DNA of 64,000 nt from CAZQGO01 sp964593065 (lineage in GTDB: Bacteria > Oederibacteriota > JAAXVQ01): contig CAZQGO010000008.1 in the NCBI GenBank assembly GCA_964593065.1, positions 29,700-93,699 on the forward strand, in the 5' to 3' direction. Shown in pieces: positions 15,373 to 24,982 of the stretch; the first letter of the stretch is position 1; each line of letters opens with the position of its first letter. The translations under genes and the position numbers were made by a program. The notes below the pieces were generated by a model. That model saw only the letters and a program-made list of their open reading frames with translations. It was not told the origin of the DNA and ran no database searches.

Positions 15373-18129
15373 CTATGCCAGGCGCAGCTCGAGCCGGTTT
15401 TCCTTGGCCTCGAAGAAGCTCTCGAAGCGCGGTTCCTCCAGAAAGCCCTTGGGCCCCTCCAGGAGGATGACCAGCACGTTCTCGTCCTGCAGATAGGGTT
15501 CGGGAATGTAGAATTCGTTCTGCGGGCCCGCGGATTCATACCAGGCCACGGCTTTGCCGTTCACGTACGCGAAGCAGCGCTGTTCGGCCATGGGGATCAC
15601 CAGCTTCACGGCGTAAGTCCAGCCCGGCGATTTCCGGAAGCTGAATTTCCGCCGCAGCCACACCAGGACGCCGAGCTCCTCGCCCATGAGGTATTTGCGC
15701 CCGGCCGGAACGGTCTGCCAGGCGCCGTCGTCGTAGCCGAGCTCCGTGACCCGGTCCAGCACTCCGGTCAGCTGTTGCCGCACCTTGAATTCCGTGATCT
15801 TGGCGCGGAAGGCCTTGCCCCGGGCCTGGCCCTTGACGACGACGGGCTGCATGATGCCGCTGTACTTTTTGATGGCTCCCTCGTGGGGGTGCGACTTGTT
15901 GTGGAAGAAGTTCTGGTAGCAGACGGCCAAAACGTTCTTGCCCGTCTTGACCGCGCCCTGGAGGTTGATTTCCGCCAGGGTGGTGATCCCGCTCCACACC
16001 AGCCGGCCGTTGACGAAGACATACTGCCGGTCGGTGGCATTGCCCGGGTAGAACATCATCACGTCCTTGGCGCCCGCGGGCACCTCGAATTCGGCCCGGT
16101 ACCAGTGATAGCCGTGCTCGAGCAGGCCCGCCTCCTCCAGGGAGACGGGTTTTTTGAGGCGCGTCCAGGACCGGTCCGGATATTTCGGCTGGATCTCGGC
16201 GGTATCGGTCTTCAGCTTCCAATCGCCCTGCCACGCGAAGCGGAGGGGTTCCTCCTTCGGCACCCGCACGGAAAAAACCGATCCCGTGCCGTCCGCCGGG
16301 CGCACCTCGACCGGCCGGCCGTCGCAGGTGACGGCCTGCAGGGCCTTGGGGCCGAAATAATGAAAGCGGTTCTCCGAGCCGTTGCGCAGGTCCACGGTCA
16401 GGCGCACCAGGCGGTCCTGCTCCTGGATCTCCTTCACCCAGTACGCGTCCGCGATCAGGAGCCCGTCCTGCAGGCCTTCCACCTTGCCGGCCAGGGATTT
16501 TTCCAGGAGAAAGAGCAGGTGTCCGCGCACCTTGAGGATCTGGATCCCCTGGTGGGTGTAGCGCAGGCGCGCCCGGCCGCCGGCGTCCCCGATCTCGACG
16601 CGCCCGGACAGGACCCGGACCTCGCCGGCCGGGACGCTCAAGATCGTCTCGCCCTCGCGCCCGGCCCGGCCCGACAGGCCGAACATCACGCCCTGGCTGG
16701 TGCGCTGGACGAAGGCCAGCTCCGAGGTGGAACGCACCACGGTCAGGTCGGCGCCCGGGACCTTCACGTTGACCGGAAACAGCAGGGTTTCGTGCGCGCC
16801 CACGGTCAGCTGCGGGAACACCGCTTCCCCGCCCGCCCGGCCCACGCTCACGGTCTTGGGCTGGCCGCTGAGGTTGCGGATGCACGCCAGCATTTCCTCG
16901 CCCCGCCGCCTGGTGATCACCTTGAATTTTTCCGTGGCGTGGGACAGGGTCGTGTCGGGCTCCGTGCGGTCCAGGTGCATCCACTGCACCTGTTCCCCGC
17001 CGGACAGCACCTGCAGGTCCTCCACGTTGTCCGAAGACAGCAGCAGGTCCTGGTAGTCGCGCGTGAAGCGCGTGAAGCCCTTGATCCAATCGTAGCGTTC
17101 GGGCATCAGCTCGCCCCACTCCCGCACGGGCGAGCCGCCGAAATCGAAGCTGGTGGTCAGGCCGAACCCGGGGATCTTGACGCCGTAGACGTTGCCCCGG
17201 CTGCCCCAGAAGGGAAAAGTGGTGCCGCCGACGAACATATAATAATTGAGGACCGACGCGCCCTCCATGACCACGCTCTTGGTGACGCCTTCGGTCAGAT
17301 CCAGGCCCGGAAAGTACCAGGGCTGGCCGTGCATCCCGAACCAGGCCACCTGCAGTTCGAGGATCATGGTCGGGCTGTCCGGCTGGCCGCTCTTGGCCCG
17401 CATGATCTTGTCGTCGAAATGCTCGAACTGCCACATCCAGTCGCCGAAGAAGGGGATGTTGGGATAATAGGTCCGCGTGTCGATGATGCCCTTGCCCCGC
17501 AGAAATTCCGCCTCGTTGGCGAATTTGGGCAGGTCCAGCCCGTCCTGCTCCATGATTTTTTTAAGGCGCATGAAGTAGGTGACGGCGTCTTTCAGGGTGA
17601 TCTTGTCCTCTCCGTAGTGGATGAGGTGGTCGTACTCGTTCTCCACCTGCAGGCAGAAGACATTGCCCCCGTTCGTGGCCAGGTAGGGGCGGATGACGTC
17701 GGCCACCCGGCCGTACCATTTTTCCACGTACTTCAGGTACTTGTCGTTCAAGACGCGCAAGGGCACCTTTTTGCCCAGCAGCCAGTCGGGATGCCCGCCG
17801 AAATCCAGCTCCGCGCAGCAGTAGGGGCCGGGCTTCAGGATGAGAAACAACCCGTGCCGCGTGCACAGTTCGATGAAGCGCACCAGGTCCTGGTCGCCGG
17901 ACCAGCGTTCCTGCCCCTCGAACGGCTCGTGCCAGTTCCAGGGAATGTAGGTGGTGACCAGGTTCGCCCCGGACCGTTTCATCTTGATGATCCGGTCCTC
18001 CCAGAGCTCGTGGGGCGTGCGGAAATAATGGAATTCGCCCCCGATGAGCAATTCCCGCTTTCCCCGGATCGTAAAGCTCCGGGCATCGTATTTCACGGCG
18101 TGAAGGTCTTTCTTCGCTGGCATGGCCAT
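15373..18129 (-). CDS. GH35 beta-galactosidase-like enzyme, cytoplasmic
   Basis: 918 aa; ATG at 18129, AAGGA six bases upstream. No signal peptide, unlike the other hydrolases here, so probably cytoplasmic. Residues about 15-370 are the GH35 TIM barrel: GGEFHYFRTP (30-39), TTYIPWNWHEP (59-69), GLFLILKPGPYCCAELDFGG, then acid/base E165 in LQVENEYD and nucleophile E258 in MILELQVAWFG, the positions expected for GH35. The C-terminal half has jelly-roll sugar-binding domains (HWYRAEFEVPAGAKDVMMFY, YVFVNGRLVWSG, FAYVNGKAVAWYE). The family acts on terminal beta-galactosides, some members on beta-glucosaminides. It starts 58 bp after the GH161-like phosphorylase stop and shares its promoter; together they would process imported oligosaccharides. 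Confidence 0.9.
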   Translation of the reverse strand: MAMPAKKDLHAVKYDARSFTIRGKRELLIGGEFHYFRTPHELWEDRIIKMKRSGANLVTTYIPWNWHEPFEGQERWSGDQDLVRFIELCTRHGLFLILKPGPYCCAELDFGGHPDWLLGKKVPLRVLNDKYLKYVEKWYGRVADVIRPYLATNGGNVFCLQVENEYDHLIHYGEDKITLKDAVTYFMRLKKIMEQDGLDLPKFANEAEFLRGKGIIDTRTYYPNIPFFGDWMWQFEHFDDKIMRAKSGQPDSPTMILELQVAWFGMHGQPWYFPGLDLTEGVTKSVVMEGASVLNYYMFVGGTTFPFWGSRGNVYGVKIPGFGLTTSFDFGGSPVREWGELMPERYDWIKGFTRFTRDYQDLLLSSDNVEDLQVLSGGEQVQWMHLDRTEPDTTLSHATEKFKVITRRRGEEMLACIRNLSGQPKTVSVGRAGGEAVFPQLTVGAHETLLFPVNVKVPGADLTVVRSTSELAFVQRTSQGVMFGLSGRAGREGETILSVPAGEVRVLSGRVEIGDAGGRARLRYTHQGIQILKVRGHLLFLLEKSLAGKVEGLQDGLLIADAYWVKEIQEQDRLVRLTVDLRNGSENRFHYFGPKALQAVTCDGRPVEVRPADGTGSVFSVRVPKEEPLRFAWQGDWKLKTDTAEIQPKYPDRSWTRLKKPVSLEEAGLLEHGYHWYRAEFEVPAGAKDVMMFYPGNATDRQYVFVNGRLVWSGITTLAEINLQGAVKTGKNVLAVCYQNFFHNKSHPHEGAIKKYSGIMQPVVVKGQARGKAFRAKITEFKVRQQLTGVLDRVTELGYDDGAWQTVPAGRKYLMGEELGVLVWLRRKFSFRKSPGWTYAVKLVIPMAEQRCFAYVNGKAVAWYESAGPQNEFYIPEPYLQDENVLVILLEGPKGFLEEPRFESFFEAKENRLELRLA

Positions 18130-18187
18130 GGAATCCTTTCTGTTTCCAGGTTGAAATGCGGCCGCGTCCGGGGCGCGCCCCCCTGCG

Positions 18188-21100
18188 TCAGCCCAAGTGC
18201 ACGTCGATCCGTTCCGCCTCCCGGTTCCGGAGCCGGCGCGCCAAGTCGCCCGTGACCGTCGGGCCCGCGACGCGGGCGGTGGCGCCGCCCGGGAAGGTGA
18301 GGGTCAGGGATTGCGGCCCGACCGCCTGGGGGCCGTAGGTGGCGCGGCGCTTGGGATTGTGCAGCACCACCAGGGTGCGTCCCAGGAACATGAAACTGAA
18401 GGTGCGGGCCGGCAGGGTCACGTCCTCCCAGCCCCGGCCCAAGTCCAGGCGCTCGCGCGCCTCCCGGCGGGTGAACAGCCAGGCGGGCAGGACCGGCTCG
18501 AAGCGCAGGCTGAGCTCGCCCCGGGCGTCGACGCGGAAGGGGCGGGCGCCCACCGTCATGAGCAGGAGGATGTGGATGAACTCCGCCGTGGAGCCGGAGA
18601 GGCGGGCCACGAAACCCGTGCCGTGCAGCTTCGGGTCCGGGTTGGCGCTGCTGGCGATGAAGGAGGAATTTTCCAGGATGCTGCGGCCGTAGGTGGCCGG
18701 GTCCAGGAACGGGACCAGGACGCGGGTGAAGGCCGAGTAAAACTCCGGCGCCAAGCCCGCGCGCAGGAGTTCCAGCAGGTACTTGTACTCCATGTGCATC
18801 CAGATGGATTCGTTTTCCAGCCAGCCCGGGGAAAAAATCTTGGTGCGGCCGATCTCCATGGGCTGGTCCGCGAGCGACTCGTTGACCTTGTACATCTTCA
18901 GCTTGCGGTCGTACAGCCCGCTGCGCTGGATCGCGCCGGCCAAGGCCCGGGCGCGCTGCGGGTCGGTGGCGGTGCGCAGGGTGTGCACCGGTCCCTCGAG
19001 GAAGAGGGGCAGCGGGACCTGCTGGAAGCGTTTGGGCCGGAAGCAGGCCAGGCCCCTGGCGTTGCGCTTCACCTGCCGGCCGTCGCCCTCCCCCAGGGTG
19101 ATTTCCTCGTATTCCGCCACGCGGTTGATGAAATAGGTATAGGGCACGCCGCGCTTGGGATCCCAGGCGCGCTCGAGGCCCTCCTCCAGCTTGCGCAGCG
19201 CGAGCTGCAGGAACTCCCGGACCTCGTCCGCGCGCACCGCGGTTTCCTCGCCGCTGATGCCGAGGCGCGTCAGGTCGCGGTAGCGCTCCTTGGCGGTCGC
19301 GGCCTGGTCCCAGAACTCCATGCGGCTGACCGCCTCCCGGCCCCCGAAATACTTCTGCAGCAGCCGGGCCAGGGTGGTCATGAAATCGTAGTTCTCCTTG
19401 AACAGGAGCCAGGTCTGCTCCGGCGCCACCCGCAGGTCCTGGAAGGCCTGCAGCAGGAAGAGGATGTGCCGCTTGAGCTCCAGGCTTTCGTTCAAGCTGG
19501 AGCCCAGGAGCCCGGGCAGGCCGTTTAAGGCGTCGTACCAGTTGGGCTTGTCGGATTCCATTTCCAAGCCCACGCCCTCGGGATCCAGGGAAGCGAGCTT
19601 GTTGGTCACCAGGCACAGGAGCTTGTTGACCAGGGTCGTGCGGTAAATCTTGCCGGAGCCGAACTGGGTGCGCACCTCGTTGGGGCTTTCGCTCCGGCGC
19701 CCGATGAGGGCCTCTTTCTCCGCGTCGTGGACCACGGCCTGGAGCTGCATGGGGTTCCCTTCCCAGACCACGTACTTGTCCCGGCGGGGTGCCACGCGGT
19801 AATGATTGTCGAAAAAAGTAAAGGTCTTTTTCTCCAGCAGGAGCCAGCGCAGTTTCTCCGGATACAGCGCCAGGTAGTTTTCCACCAGGTCCAGGTTGTA
19901 GGTCCAGTGGTCGGACCAGAAGCCGTGGCCGTAATCGGTCTCCTGGTGCTTGTCGCAGGCCGCCAGCAGCTCGCTTAAAAACTCGTCGGGAGTCCGCTTG
20001 AGTTTCAGCCCGTCCTGCGCCAGCTGCGCCAGGAGCTCTCCGGGCGCAAACCCCCGCTCCAAGGCGGCCAGCACGCGCGCCCCGTGCTCCGGCGCGAAGG
20101 CGCGGGCGACCAGGCCTGCCACGGCCTCCCGGTCCCGCAGGCTGAAGCGGGTGGCCTTGACCACCAGGGGGTTGAAGCCGTCCAGCTGCAGCAAGTCGTA
20201 AAAATGCTCGACGTTCCCCTCTTCCACGTCGGGATTGAAAAACAGGTCGCTGCGGCGGTTCTGGTTGACGTCGCGGAAATTGCCGTTGCCCTGGGAATAC
20301 GGGGTCGGCGACAGGCGGTAGTCGTTGTAGTCCCGCTCCAGGTCCCCGTGCTTGCGCGAATACAAGTGCAGGGTGGTGCGTTTTTCACCGTGGCGGAGGG
20401 TGACGGGCAGGCCGCCGCGCAGGACATTGTCCAGGAAATTCTGGCGGCAGTAGAGGTTGAAGGCCGGCGCGGAGGTGTGCACCCACTGGTTCTGCGTCAG
20501 GCGCTCGATCCCTTCCGCGTTCTGGCGGCGTTTCTCCTCCAGGTATTTCGCGTTCAGCCGCGGGGGCAGCAGGCGGTTGAGTTCCTGCTCCGAGCCCGCG
20601 TGGCCGATGATGGAGGCGAAGGTGAAGGTCGCGCCCGCGCCCAGCGTGGCCGCGAAGGGCGCCAGGGCGCAGGGCAGCCGGTTTTCCAGGATCTGTTTCC
20701 CGGCGACCTTGAAGGGGGTCTGCCGCAGGAACCGCGCGGGATGGGCATAGTCCGTCAGGCCGTCGAACACCCATTCGGGATCCACCACCGGCGCGGCGAG
20801 CTTCACGCTCCGGGCGCCGACCTCGAAGCCGGCGTAGAAGTTTCCGGCCTTGATCCTGATGACCTCGGGCCGGTCCTCCTGTTTGACCTTGCCCTTGAAA
20901 AACGGCAGCCGGCGCTGGAGATTGGTGACCTCGACGAAGGACTCGACCAGGCGCCGCATGTTCTTGAGGTTGTAATTGTCCACGCCGAAGGGAATGATGA
21001 GCGGCAGGCCGTCCAGGCCTTCCAGGCGCTGCGGCCGGCGCTTGAGGTTCTGGATTCTCAGGATGCGGATCAAGCCGGCGTAGGCGTCCTCGGGAACGTT

Positions 21101-21526
21101 GAAGTAATCCACCGAGAACTTCAAGCCCAGGGTGGCGTTCTCCTCCTCCAGCGTGAGCTGGGCCGGGCGGATGATCATGCGCTGCCTGCGCCGCTGGCCG
21201 TCGTCGGCCAGGCGGTTTTGAAACGGTTCGTAGAATTTTTGCTTCTTCCCCTGCAGCAGCTTGATGAAGGTCCGGAATCCCTGGTTGGCCGTCAGCTGGT
21301 AGGCGCGGTTGGCGGACAGGAATTCCATGATGGGGTGTTCCTTGTCCTCGATGCCGAGGCTGCACAGGCACTGTCCGCGGTTGACGTAAAATGCCCACAT
21401 GGGAATACCGTGCGGGCCCGCGATGCCGGGGAAAAAACTCGCGAAGGGTTTGGCGAGATTGTAGTTTTCAATGATGAATTCCCCGGTTTTTCCCAGATGA
21501 TAATCGGGCTGGGTGGAAGGGTTCAT
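18188..21526 (-). CDS. GH161/GH94-like beta-glucan phosphorylase
   Basis: 1112 aa from the ATG at 21526. A longer open frame reaches 21592, but that start lies in the -10 box of the promoter, and AAAGGAG is found upstream of this ATG (about 13 bases, a long spacing). No signal peptide, so cytoplasmic. The start (YHLGKTGEFIIENYNLAKPF, IPMWAFYVNRGQC, MEFLSANRAYQL, GFRTFIK) is a beta-sandwich typical of COG3459 phosphorylases; the (alpha/alpha)6 barrel follows, with GHGFWSDHWTYNLDLVENY around residue 530-545 and FFDNHYRVAPRRDKY soon after. The length of about 1100 aa and the start fit GH161 (beta-1,3-glucan phosphorylase) better than GH94 cellobiose phosphorylase (~800 aa). It would cleave imported glucan with phosphate to glucose 1-phosphate. 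Specificity is inferred from family resemblance and the GH5 neighbour. Confidence 0.82.
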   Translation of the reverse strand: MNPSTQPDYHLGKTGEFIIENYNLAKPFASFFPGIAGPHGIPMWAFYVNRGQCLCSLGIEDKEHPIMEFLSANRAYQLTANQGFRTFIKLLQGKKQKFYEPFQNRLADDGQRRRQRMIIRPAQLTLEEENATLGLKFSVDYFNVPEDAYAGLIRILRIQNLKRRPQRLEGLDGLPLIIPFGVDNYNLKNMRRLVESFVEVTNLQRRLPFFKGKVKQEDRPEVIRIKAGNFYAGFEVGARSVKLAAPVVDPEWVFDGLTDYAHPARFLRQTPFKVAGKQILENRLPCALAPFAATLGAGATFTFASIIGHAGSEQELNRLLPPRLNAKYLEEKRRQNAEGIERLTQNQWVHTSAPAFNLYCRQNFLDNVLRGGLPVTLRHGEKRTTLHLYSRKHGDLERDYNDYRLSPTPYSQGNGNFRDVNQNRRSDLFFNPDVEEGNVEHFYDLLQLDGFNPLVVKATRFSLRDREAVAGLVARAFAPEHGARVLAALERGFAPGELLAQLAQDGLKLKRTPDEFLSELLAACDKHQETDYGHGFWSDHWTYNLDLVENYLALYPEKLRWLLLEKKTFTFFDNHYRVAPRRDKYVVWEGNPMQLQAVVHDAEKEALIGRRSESPNEVRTQFGSGKIYRTTLVNKLLCLVTNKLASLDPEGVGLEMESDKPNWYDALNGLPGLLGSSLNESLELKRHILFLLQAFQDLRVAPEQTWLLFKENYDFMTTLARLLQKYFGGREAVSRMEFWDQAATAKERYRDLTRLGISGEETAVRADEVREFLQLALRKLEEGLERAWDPKRGVPYTYFINRVAEYEEITLGEGDGRQVKRNARGLACFRPKRFQQVPLPLFLEGPVHTLRTATDPQRARALAGAIQRSGLYDRKLKMYKVNESLADQPMEIGRTKIFSPGWLENESIWMHMEYKYLLELLRAGLAPEFYSAFTRVLVPFLDPATYGRSILENSSFIASSANPDPKLHGTGFVARLSGSTAEFIHILLLMTVGARPFRVDARGELSLRFEPVLPAWLFTRREARERLDLGRGWEDVTLPARTFSFMFLGRTLVVLHNPKRRATYGPQAVGPQSLTLTFPGGATARVAGPTVTGDLARRLRNREAERIDVHLG

Positions 21527-21591
21527 GGCCGCTCGTGTTTCTCCTTTAAAAATAATGATATTTCCAGAAGGGTTAAAAAAATTTAAGGGCA

Positions 21592-21620
21592 ATTATAACG
21601 ACATCATCCGCGCCTGTCAA
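21592..21620 (-). promoter_or_regulatory. Consensus promoter of GH161-like/GH35 operon C
   Basis: Minus-strand TTGACA (21615-21620), 17-bp spacer, TATAAT (21592-21597), the best promoter match in the window. It lies in the 247-bp divergent region 21527-21773, back to back with the rightward promoter at 21697-21705; about 75 bp separate them, enough for one shared regulator. Confidence 0.85.
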
Positions 21621-21696
21621 GCCTATTCACGGGTAAGGGCCGGAATTCGGAAAATGCGCGCAGCCTGCGAAACGCATAGGCCGCGGCCGCAAAGTG

Positions 21697-21705
21697 TGCT
21701 ATAAT
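21697..21705 (+). promoter_or_regulatory. Extended -10 promoter of rightward glucanase operon
   Basis: TGCTATAAT, an extended -10 element, about 60 bp before the transcription unit's first ATG (21774). I see no good -35 at 17 bp, so an activator may be needed. Confidence 0.6.
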
Positions 21706-21773
21706 TAAAGGATTATACGGTTCAAGCGCGTCTGGAATCCTGGCGGAAGATTGGCGCGGAGAGGACGGTGGGT

Positions 21774-22865
21774 ATGAAGCTGGAGTTCGGAGGACGGATG
21801 GTGGCGGCGACCTGCATCCTCGCGCTCGCCGCCGCAAGCTTCGCCGAGGAAACGCATCTGGCCCTGGAAAACCAGGACCTGGATTTCTACCAGGAAGCGA
21901 AAACCGGCGTCAAGGTCGTGGGCTGGCAGCAATGGAACCCCAACAACTGCAGCCAGGAGACGGGCGTGAAGAAAAACGGCTCCTCCAGCCTGCGGACCTG
22001 GTGGAGTTACGCCATGTGGCAGGATTTTCCCGTCATCCCCGGCAATGAATATGAAATCTCCATTTACGCCTATATCCCCTCCTCGGATCCCCTGACCGGC
22101 ACCAAATACGGCGACATTAAAATCGACTGGCTCGAAAGCGACCAGAATACGGTGATCTACGGCGTGGTGAGCCAGCCCGTGAAAAAAGGCCTGCCGACCA
22201 ACCAATGGCACCGCGTCGAGGTGCGGGGCGTGGCCGCCCCCACGGCCCATTGGGGCCGTTTTGTTTTGGAATTCAAGGAGGGCGAAGGCCACGGCGTCAT
22301 CCTGTGGGACCAGGCCCGCGTGCGCCTCGTGAAAAGCGACGCCTGGTTCGGGGACGAGCGCCGGCTCGAACGCCCCCTGTCCGTGCCGCTGCTCGCGTGG
22401 GTGTTCCAGACCGGGGACTCGCCGGCCTGGAAGAATCCCGACTTCGACACCGGCCACTGGCGTCCCATCACGGTTCCCGGGAAATGGGAGGAGAACGGAT
22501 ATCCGGACTATGATGGCTTCGCCTGGTACCGCGCCACCTTCCCGCTGCCGGCGCTTCCCGCCGAACCGCTGTTCCTGATTCTCGGCAAAATCGACGACGC
22601 GGATGAAACGTTCGTCAACGGCCAGCGCATCGGCTCCATGGGCCGCTTTCCTCCCGATTTCGAATCGAAGTGGAACGCGACCCGGGAATACCTCGTCCCG
22701 GCCGCGGCCCTGCGTTTCGGAGGGACCAACGTCCTCGCGGTCCGGGTGTACGACGGCGGCGAAAGCGGCGGCATCTGGGAAAAGGCGGGCGGCCGGACGC
22801 CGCTCATGCCGCGCCTGGTCAACGCCGCCTGGCTGAAACTGTATTTCAGAAAGTACGAACCCTAA
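21774..22865 (+). CDS. Secreted protein with CBM-like and GH2-N-like jelly-roll domains
   Basis: 363 aa; ATG at 21774 preceded by GGAGAGG (an in-frame GTG two codons earlier is less likely). A signal peptide covers residues 1-25 (VAATCILALAAASFA-EE). Residues about 28-185 form one beta-sandwich (GWQQWNPNNCSQETGVKKNG, EYEISIYAYIP, HWGRFVLEFKEGEG). Residues about 200-360 form a galactose-binding fold like the N-domain of GH2 enzymes and sialate esterases: DTGHWRPITVPGKWE, FAWYRATFPLP, DETFVNGQRIGSMG, NVLAVRVYDGG. No catalytic domain is present, so it is likely a carbohydrate-binding accessory. It is 47 bp upstream of the GH5 gene and probably co-transcribed. Confidence 0.85.
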   Translation: MKLEFGGRMVAATCILALAAASFAEETHLALENQDLDFYQEAKTGVKVVGWQQWNPNNCSQETGVKKNGSSSLRTWWSYAMWQDFPVIPGNEYEISIYAYIPSSDPLTGTKYGDIKIDWLESDQNTVIYGVVSQPVKKGLPTNQWHRVEVRGVAAPTAHWGRFVLEFKEGEGHGVILWDQARVRLVKSDAWFGDERRLERPLSVPLLAWVFQTGDSPAWKNPDFDTGHWRPITVPGKWEENGYPDYDGFAWYRATFPLPALPAEPLFLILGKIDDADETFVNGQRIGSMGRFPPDFESKWNATREYLVPAAALRFGGTNVLAVRVYDGGESGGIWEKAGGRTPLMPRLVNAAWLKLYFRKYEP

Positions 22866-22912
22866 AAGGCCCGGTGCCTGATCGGCCGGGTGACCGGAAA
22901 GGGGCTTTGCCC

Positions 22913-24982
22913 ATGAAGTTCAAGATCTTTGCCATCGGCCTTACCTGCCTGCTCTTGGCCGGCAGCTTCGTCCTGACCACGGGCGCGGCCAAAAAGCTGC
23001 CCTGGCTGCATACCCAGGGGGAGGACATCGTCAACGACCAGGGGGACCGGGTCCAGCTGCGCGGGGTCAACCTCGGCAGCTGGCTGCTCATGGAATTGTG
23101 GATGGATCTTCTGGACCAGCAGCCCGAGGCGGACATCCTGACCGCCAAGGACCTGTGGGATTTGTTCGCGCGCCGTTTCGGCAAGGAACGCGCCCAGGAA
23201 CTGCTCCGCCTGTACCGGAAGACCTTCATCACCGAGGAGGACATCCGGTACTTAAGCGGCATCGGCATCAACCTGGTGCGGGTGCCGATCTGGTGGCGGG
23301 TTTTAAGCAGCGAATTTTACGCGGGCGAAGGCACCGGCTATCTCGACCAGCTCCTGTCCTGGTGCGAGAAGTACCAGGTCTATTGCATCCTGGACCTGCA
23401 CAGCGCCCCCGGCGGCCAGAACGACGACGTGGCCATTCTCGGGGAACGTTCGAAAAACGGCTTTTGGAGCAATCCGGTCGACCAGCGGGAGACGGTCGCG
23501 ATCTGGGAGGGCCTGGCCGCCCGCTACGCCAACCGCTCCGTGGTCATGGGCTACGACCTGCTCAACGAGGCCTGGGGCGCCCCGGACATGCCGAAACTGA
23601 TCGCGGTCTACGACGAACTCTACCGGGCCGTGCGCAAAATCGATCCCCGGCACATCCTGATTCTCGAGGATGCCCTGCAGGGCCTGCACCGCATGCCCCG
23701 CCCCGCGGACCAGCATTGGAAAAACGTGGTGTACAGCGTGCACATCTATCCGCATTCGATGCAGGATACCGAGGATTGGATCAACATCCGGCTGGCCAAT
23801 CTCCGGCGGGCCCAGAATTACCTGGACGTGCCGCTCAACATCGGCGAATTCAACACCATCCAGCTCGACCGCGGCGGCGTGGATTATCTGCAGAAATTCA
23901 TCAAAATCTTCAACCGTTACGACTGGTCCTGGAACCTGTGGTCCTACAAGAAAATCGAAAACAACCAGGACATCAACTGGGGCCTGGTGGGCATGGACCC
24001 CCAGCGGCACCGCGTGGATTTGAAAAGCCTAAGCTTCGAGGAAGTCCGCAAGCTGTTCGCATCCTATCAGACCCGGCAGCTGCACGTGAACCTCATGCTC
24101 GAGGCCGCGCTGAAAAATTCCCGGCAGGTCAAGCCCATGCCCGAACCGAAACTGGAGGGCCAGCAACCCCTGCAGTTGACCGCGGAAATGGCCACGATCA
24201 GCCGCGCGGAAGGGGGCACACTGCGCATCGAGTGGCAGTATACCCCGCCGAACCTGGGGTTCTGGGGCCTGGGCGACGCGGCCCTGTGGACGGTCACGGT
24301 GCCCCGGGACGGCGTGTACTCCGTGTCATTGAATTACGCTTCCCAGGCCCACTTGTCCGGAATGGAATTCTGGGTGGATGACCTGCGCTATGCGAGCTTC
24401 CGGGAAGAGCGCACCGGGGACTGGTCCTATTATGTGGAATGGCCCCTCGGGAGACTGCAACTCGCCGCCGGCGAACACCGCCTGCGGCTGGTGGCCACCC
24501 AGGACCACGGGGACGGCTTCATCAACCTGCGCTGGCTGGCGCTGCAGGCCGCGCCGGGAACTCCGCCCGGAAAGCTCCTGCAGCCGGACCAGCCTTATGT
24601 GCGCTTAACGCCCTTCAATCTGGAACGGCTGGAGCGCAACGGCGACATCGGCGTGGAATGGCAGAACAACCCGCCGAACCTGGGCCACTGGGCCCGGAAC
24701 GACGCGGCCTACTGGCAGGTGCGCATTTTGGGCGGGGGCCGCTACCGTGTCCGTCTCCGTTACAGCACGCCCTACCGGCAGACCCGGCTGATGTTCAGCC
24801 TCAACGGCCAGCTCTTGTTCAACCGTCAGCTGGGCACCACCGGCGAATGGCATCACTACGACACCCTGGATTTGGGGGAGGTCCTGCTGGAAAACGGGCC
24901 CAACCGTTTTTCCATGGAGTTCGAGACCGAAGGCGACCACGACGCGGGGAACTTCCGCTACGTGGAGCTCGATAAAATATAA
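22913..24982 (+). CDS. Secreted GH5 exo-1,3-beta-glucanase-like enzyme with two C-terminal CBM-like domains
   Basis: 689 aa; ATG at 22913 with AAAGGGG upstream. A longer open frame begins inside the previous gene and is not the start. A signal peptide ends near residue 26. The GH5 barrel spans about 30-390: RGVNLGSWLLMELWM (50-64), DLHSAPGGQN (161-170), acid/base E219 in LLNEAWG, HIYPH (278-282) and nucleophile E312 in NIGEFN. The RGVNLGSWL and LH-APG-QN motifs are those of fungal-type exo-1,3-beta-glucanases (GH5_9-like) rather than cellulases. Two C-terminal CBM6/35-like domains follow, each marked by W-(Y/N)-PPNLG-W and a shared -F/W- pattern (WQYTPPNLGFWG; WQNNPPNLGHWA). Substrate probably beta-1,3-glucan such as laminarin, matching the GH161-like phosphorylase across the divergent promoter. 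Confidence 0.9.
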   Translation: MKFKIFAIGLTCLLLAGSFVLTTGAAKKLPWLHTQGEDIVNDQGDRVQLRGVNLGSWLLMELWMDLLDQQPEADILTAKDLWDLFARRFGKERAQELLRLYRKTFITEEDIRYLSGIGINLVRVPIWWRVLSSEFYAGEGTGYLDQLLSWCEKYQVYCILDLHSAPGGQNDDVAILGERSKNGFWSNPVDQRETVAIWEGLAARYANRSVVMGYDLLNEAWGAPDMPKLIAVYDELYRAVRKIDPRHILILEDALQGLHRMPRPADQHWKNVVYSVHIYPHSMQDTEDWINIRLANLRRAQNYLDVPLNIGEFNTIQLDRGGVDYLQKFIKIFNRYDWSWNLWSYKKIENNQDINWGLVGMDPQRHRVDLKSLSFEEVRKLFASYQTRQLHVNLMLEAALKNSRQVKPMPEPKLEGQQPLQLTAEMATISRAEGGTLRIEWQYTPPNLGFWGLGDAALWTVTVPRDGVYSVSLNYASQAHLSGMEFWVDDLRYASFREERTGDWSYYVEWPLGRLQLAAGEHRLRLVATQDHGDGFINLRWLALQAAPGTPPGKLLQPDQPYVRLTPFNLERLERNGDIGVEWQNNPPNLGHWARNDAAYWQVRILGGGRYRVRLRYSTPYRQTRLMFSLNGQLLFNRQLGTTGEWHHYDTLDLGEVLLENGPNRFSMEFETEGDHDAGNFRYVELDKI

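Noticed and set aside
21527..21592. Upstream extension of the GH161-like protein to 21592.
   Set aside because: It would start in the -10 box of a consensus promoter; the ATG at 21526 fits the family's N-terminus.
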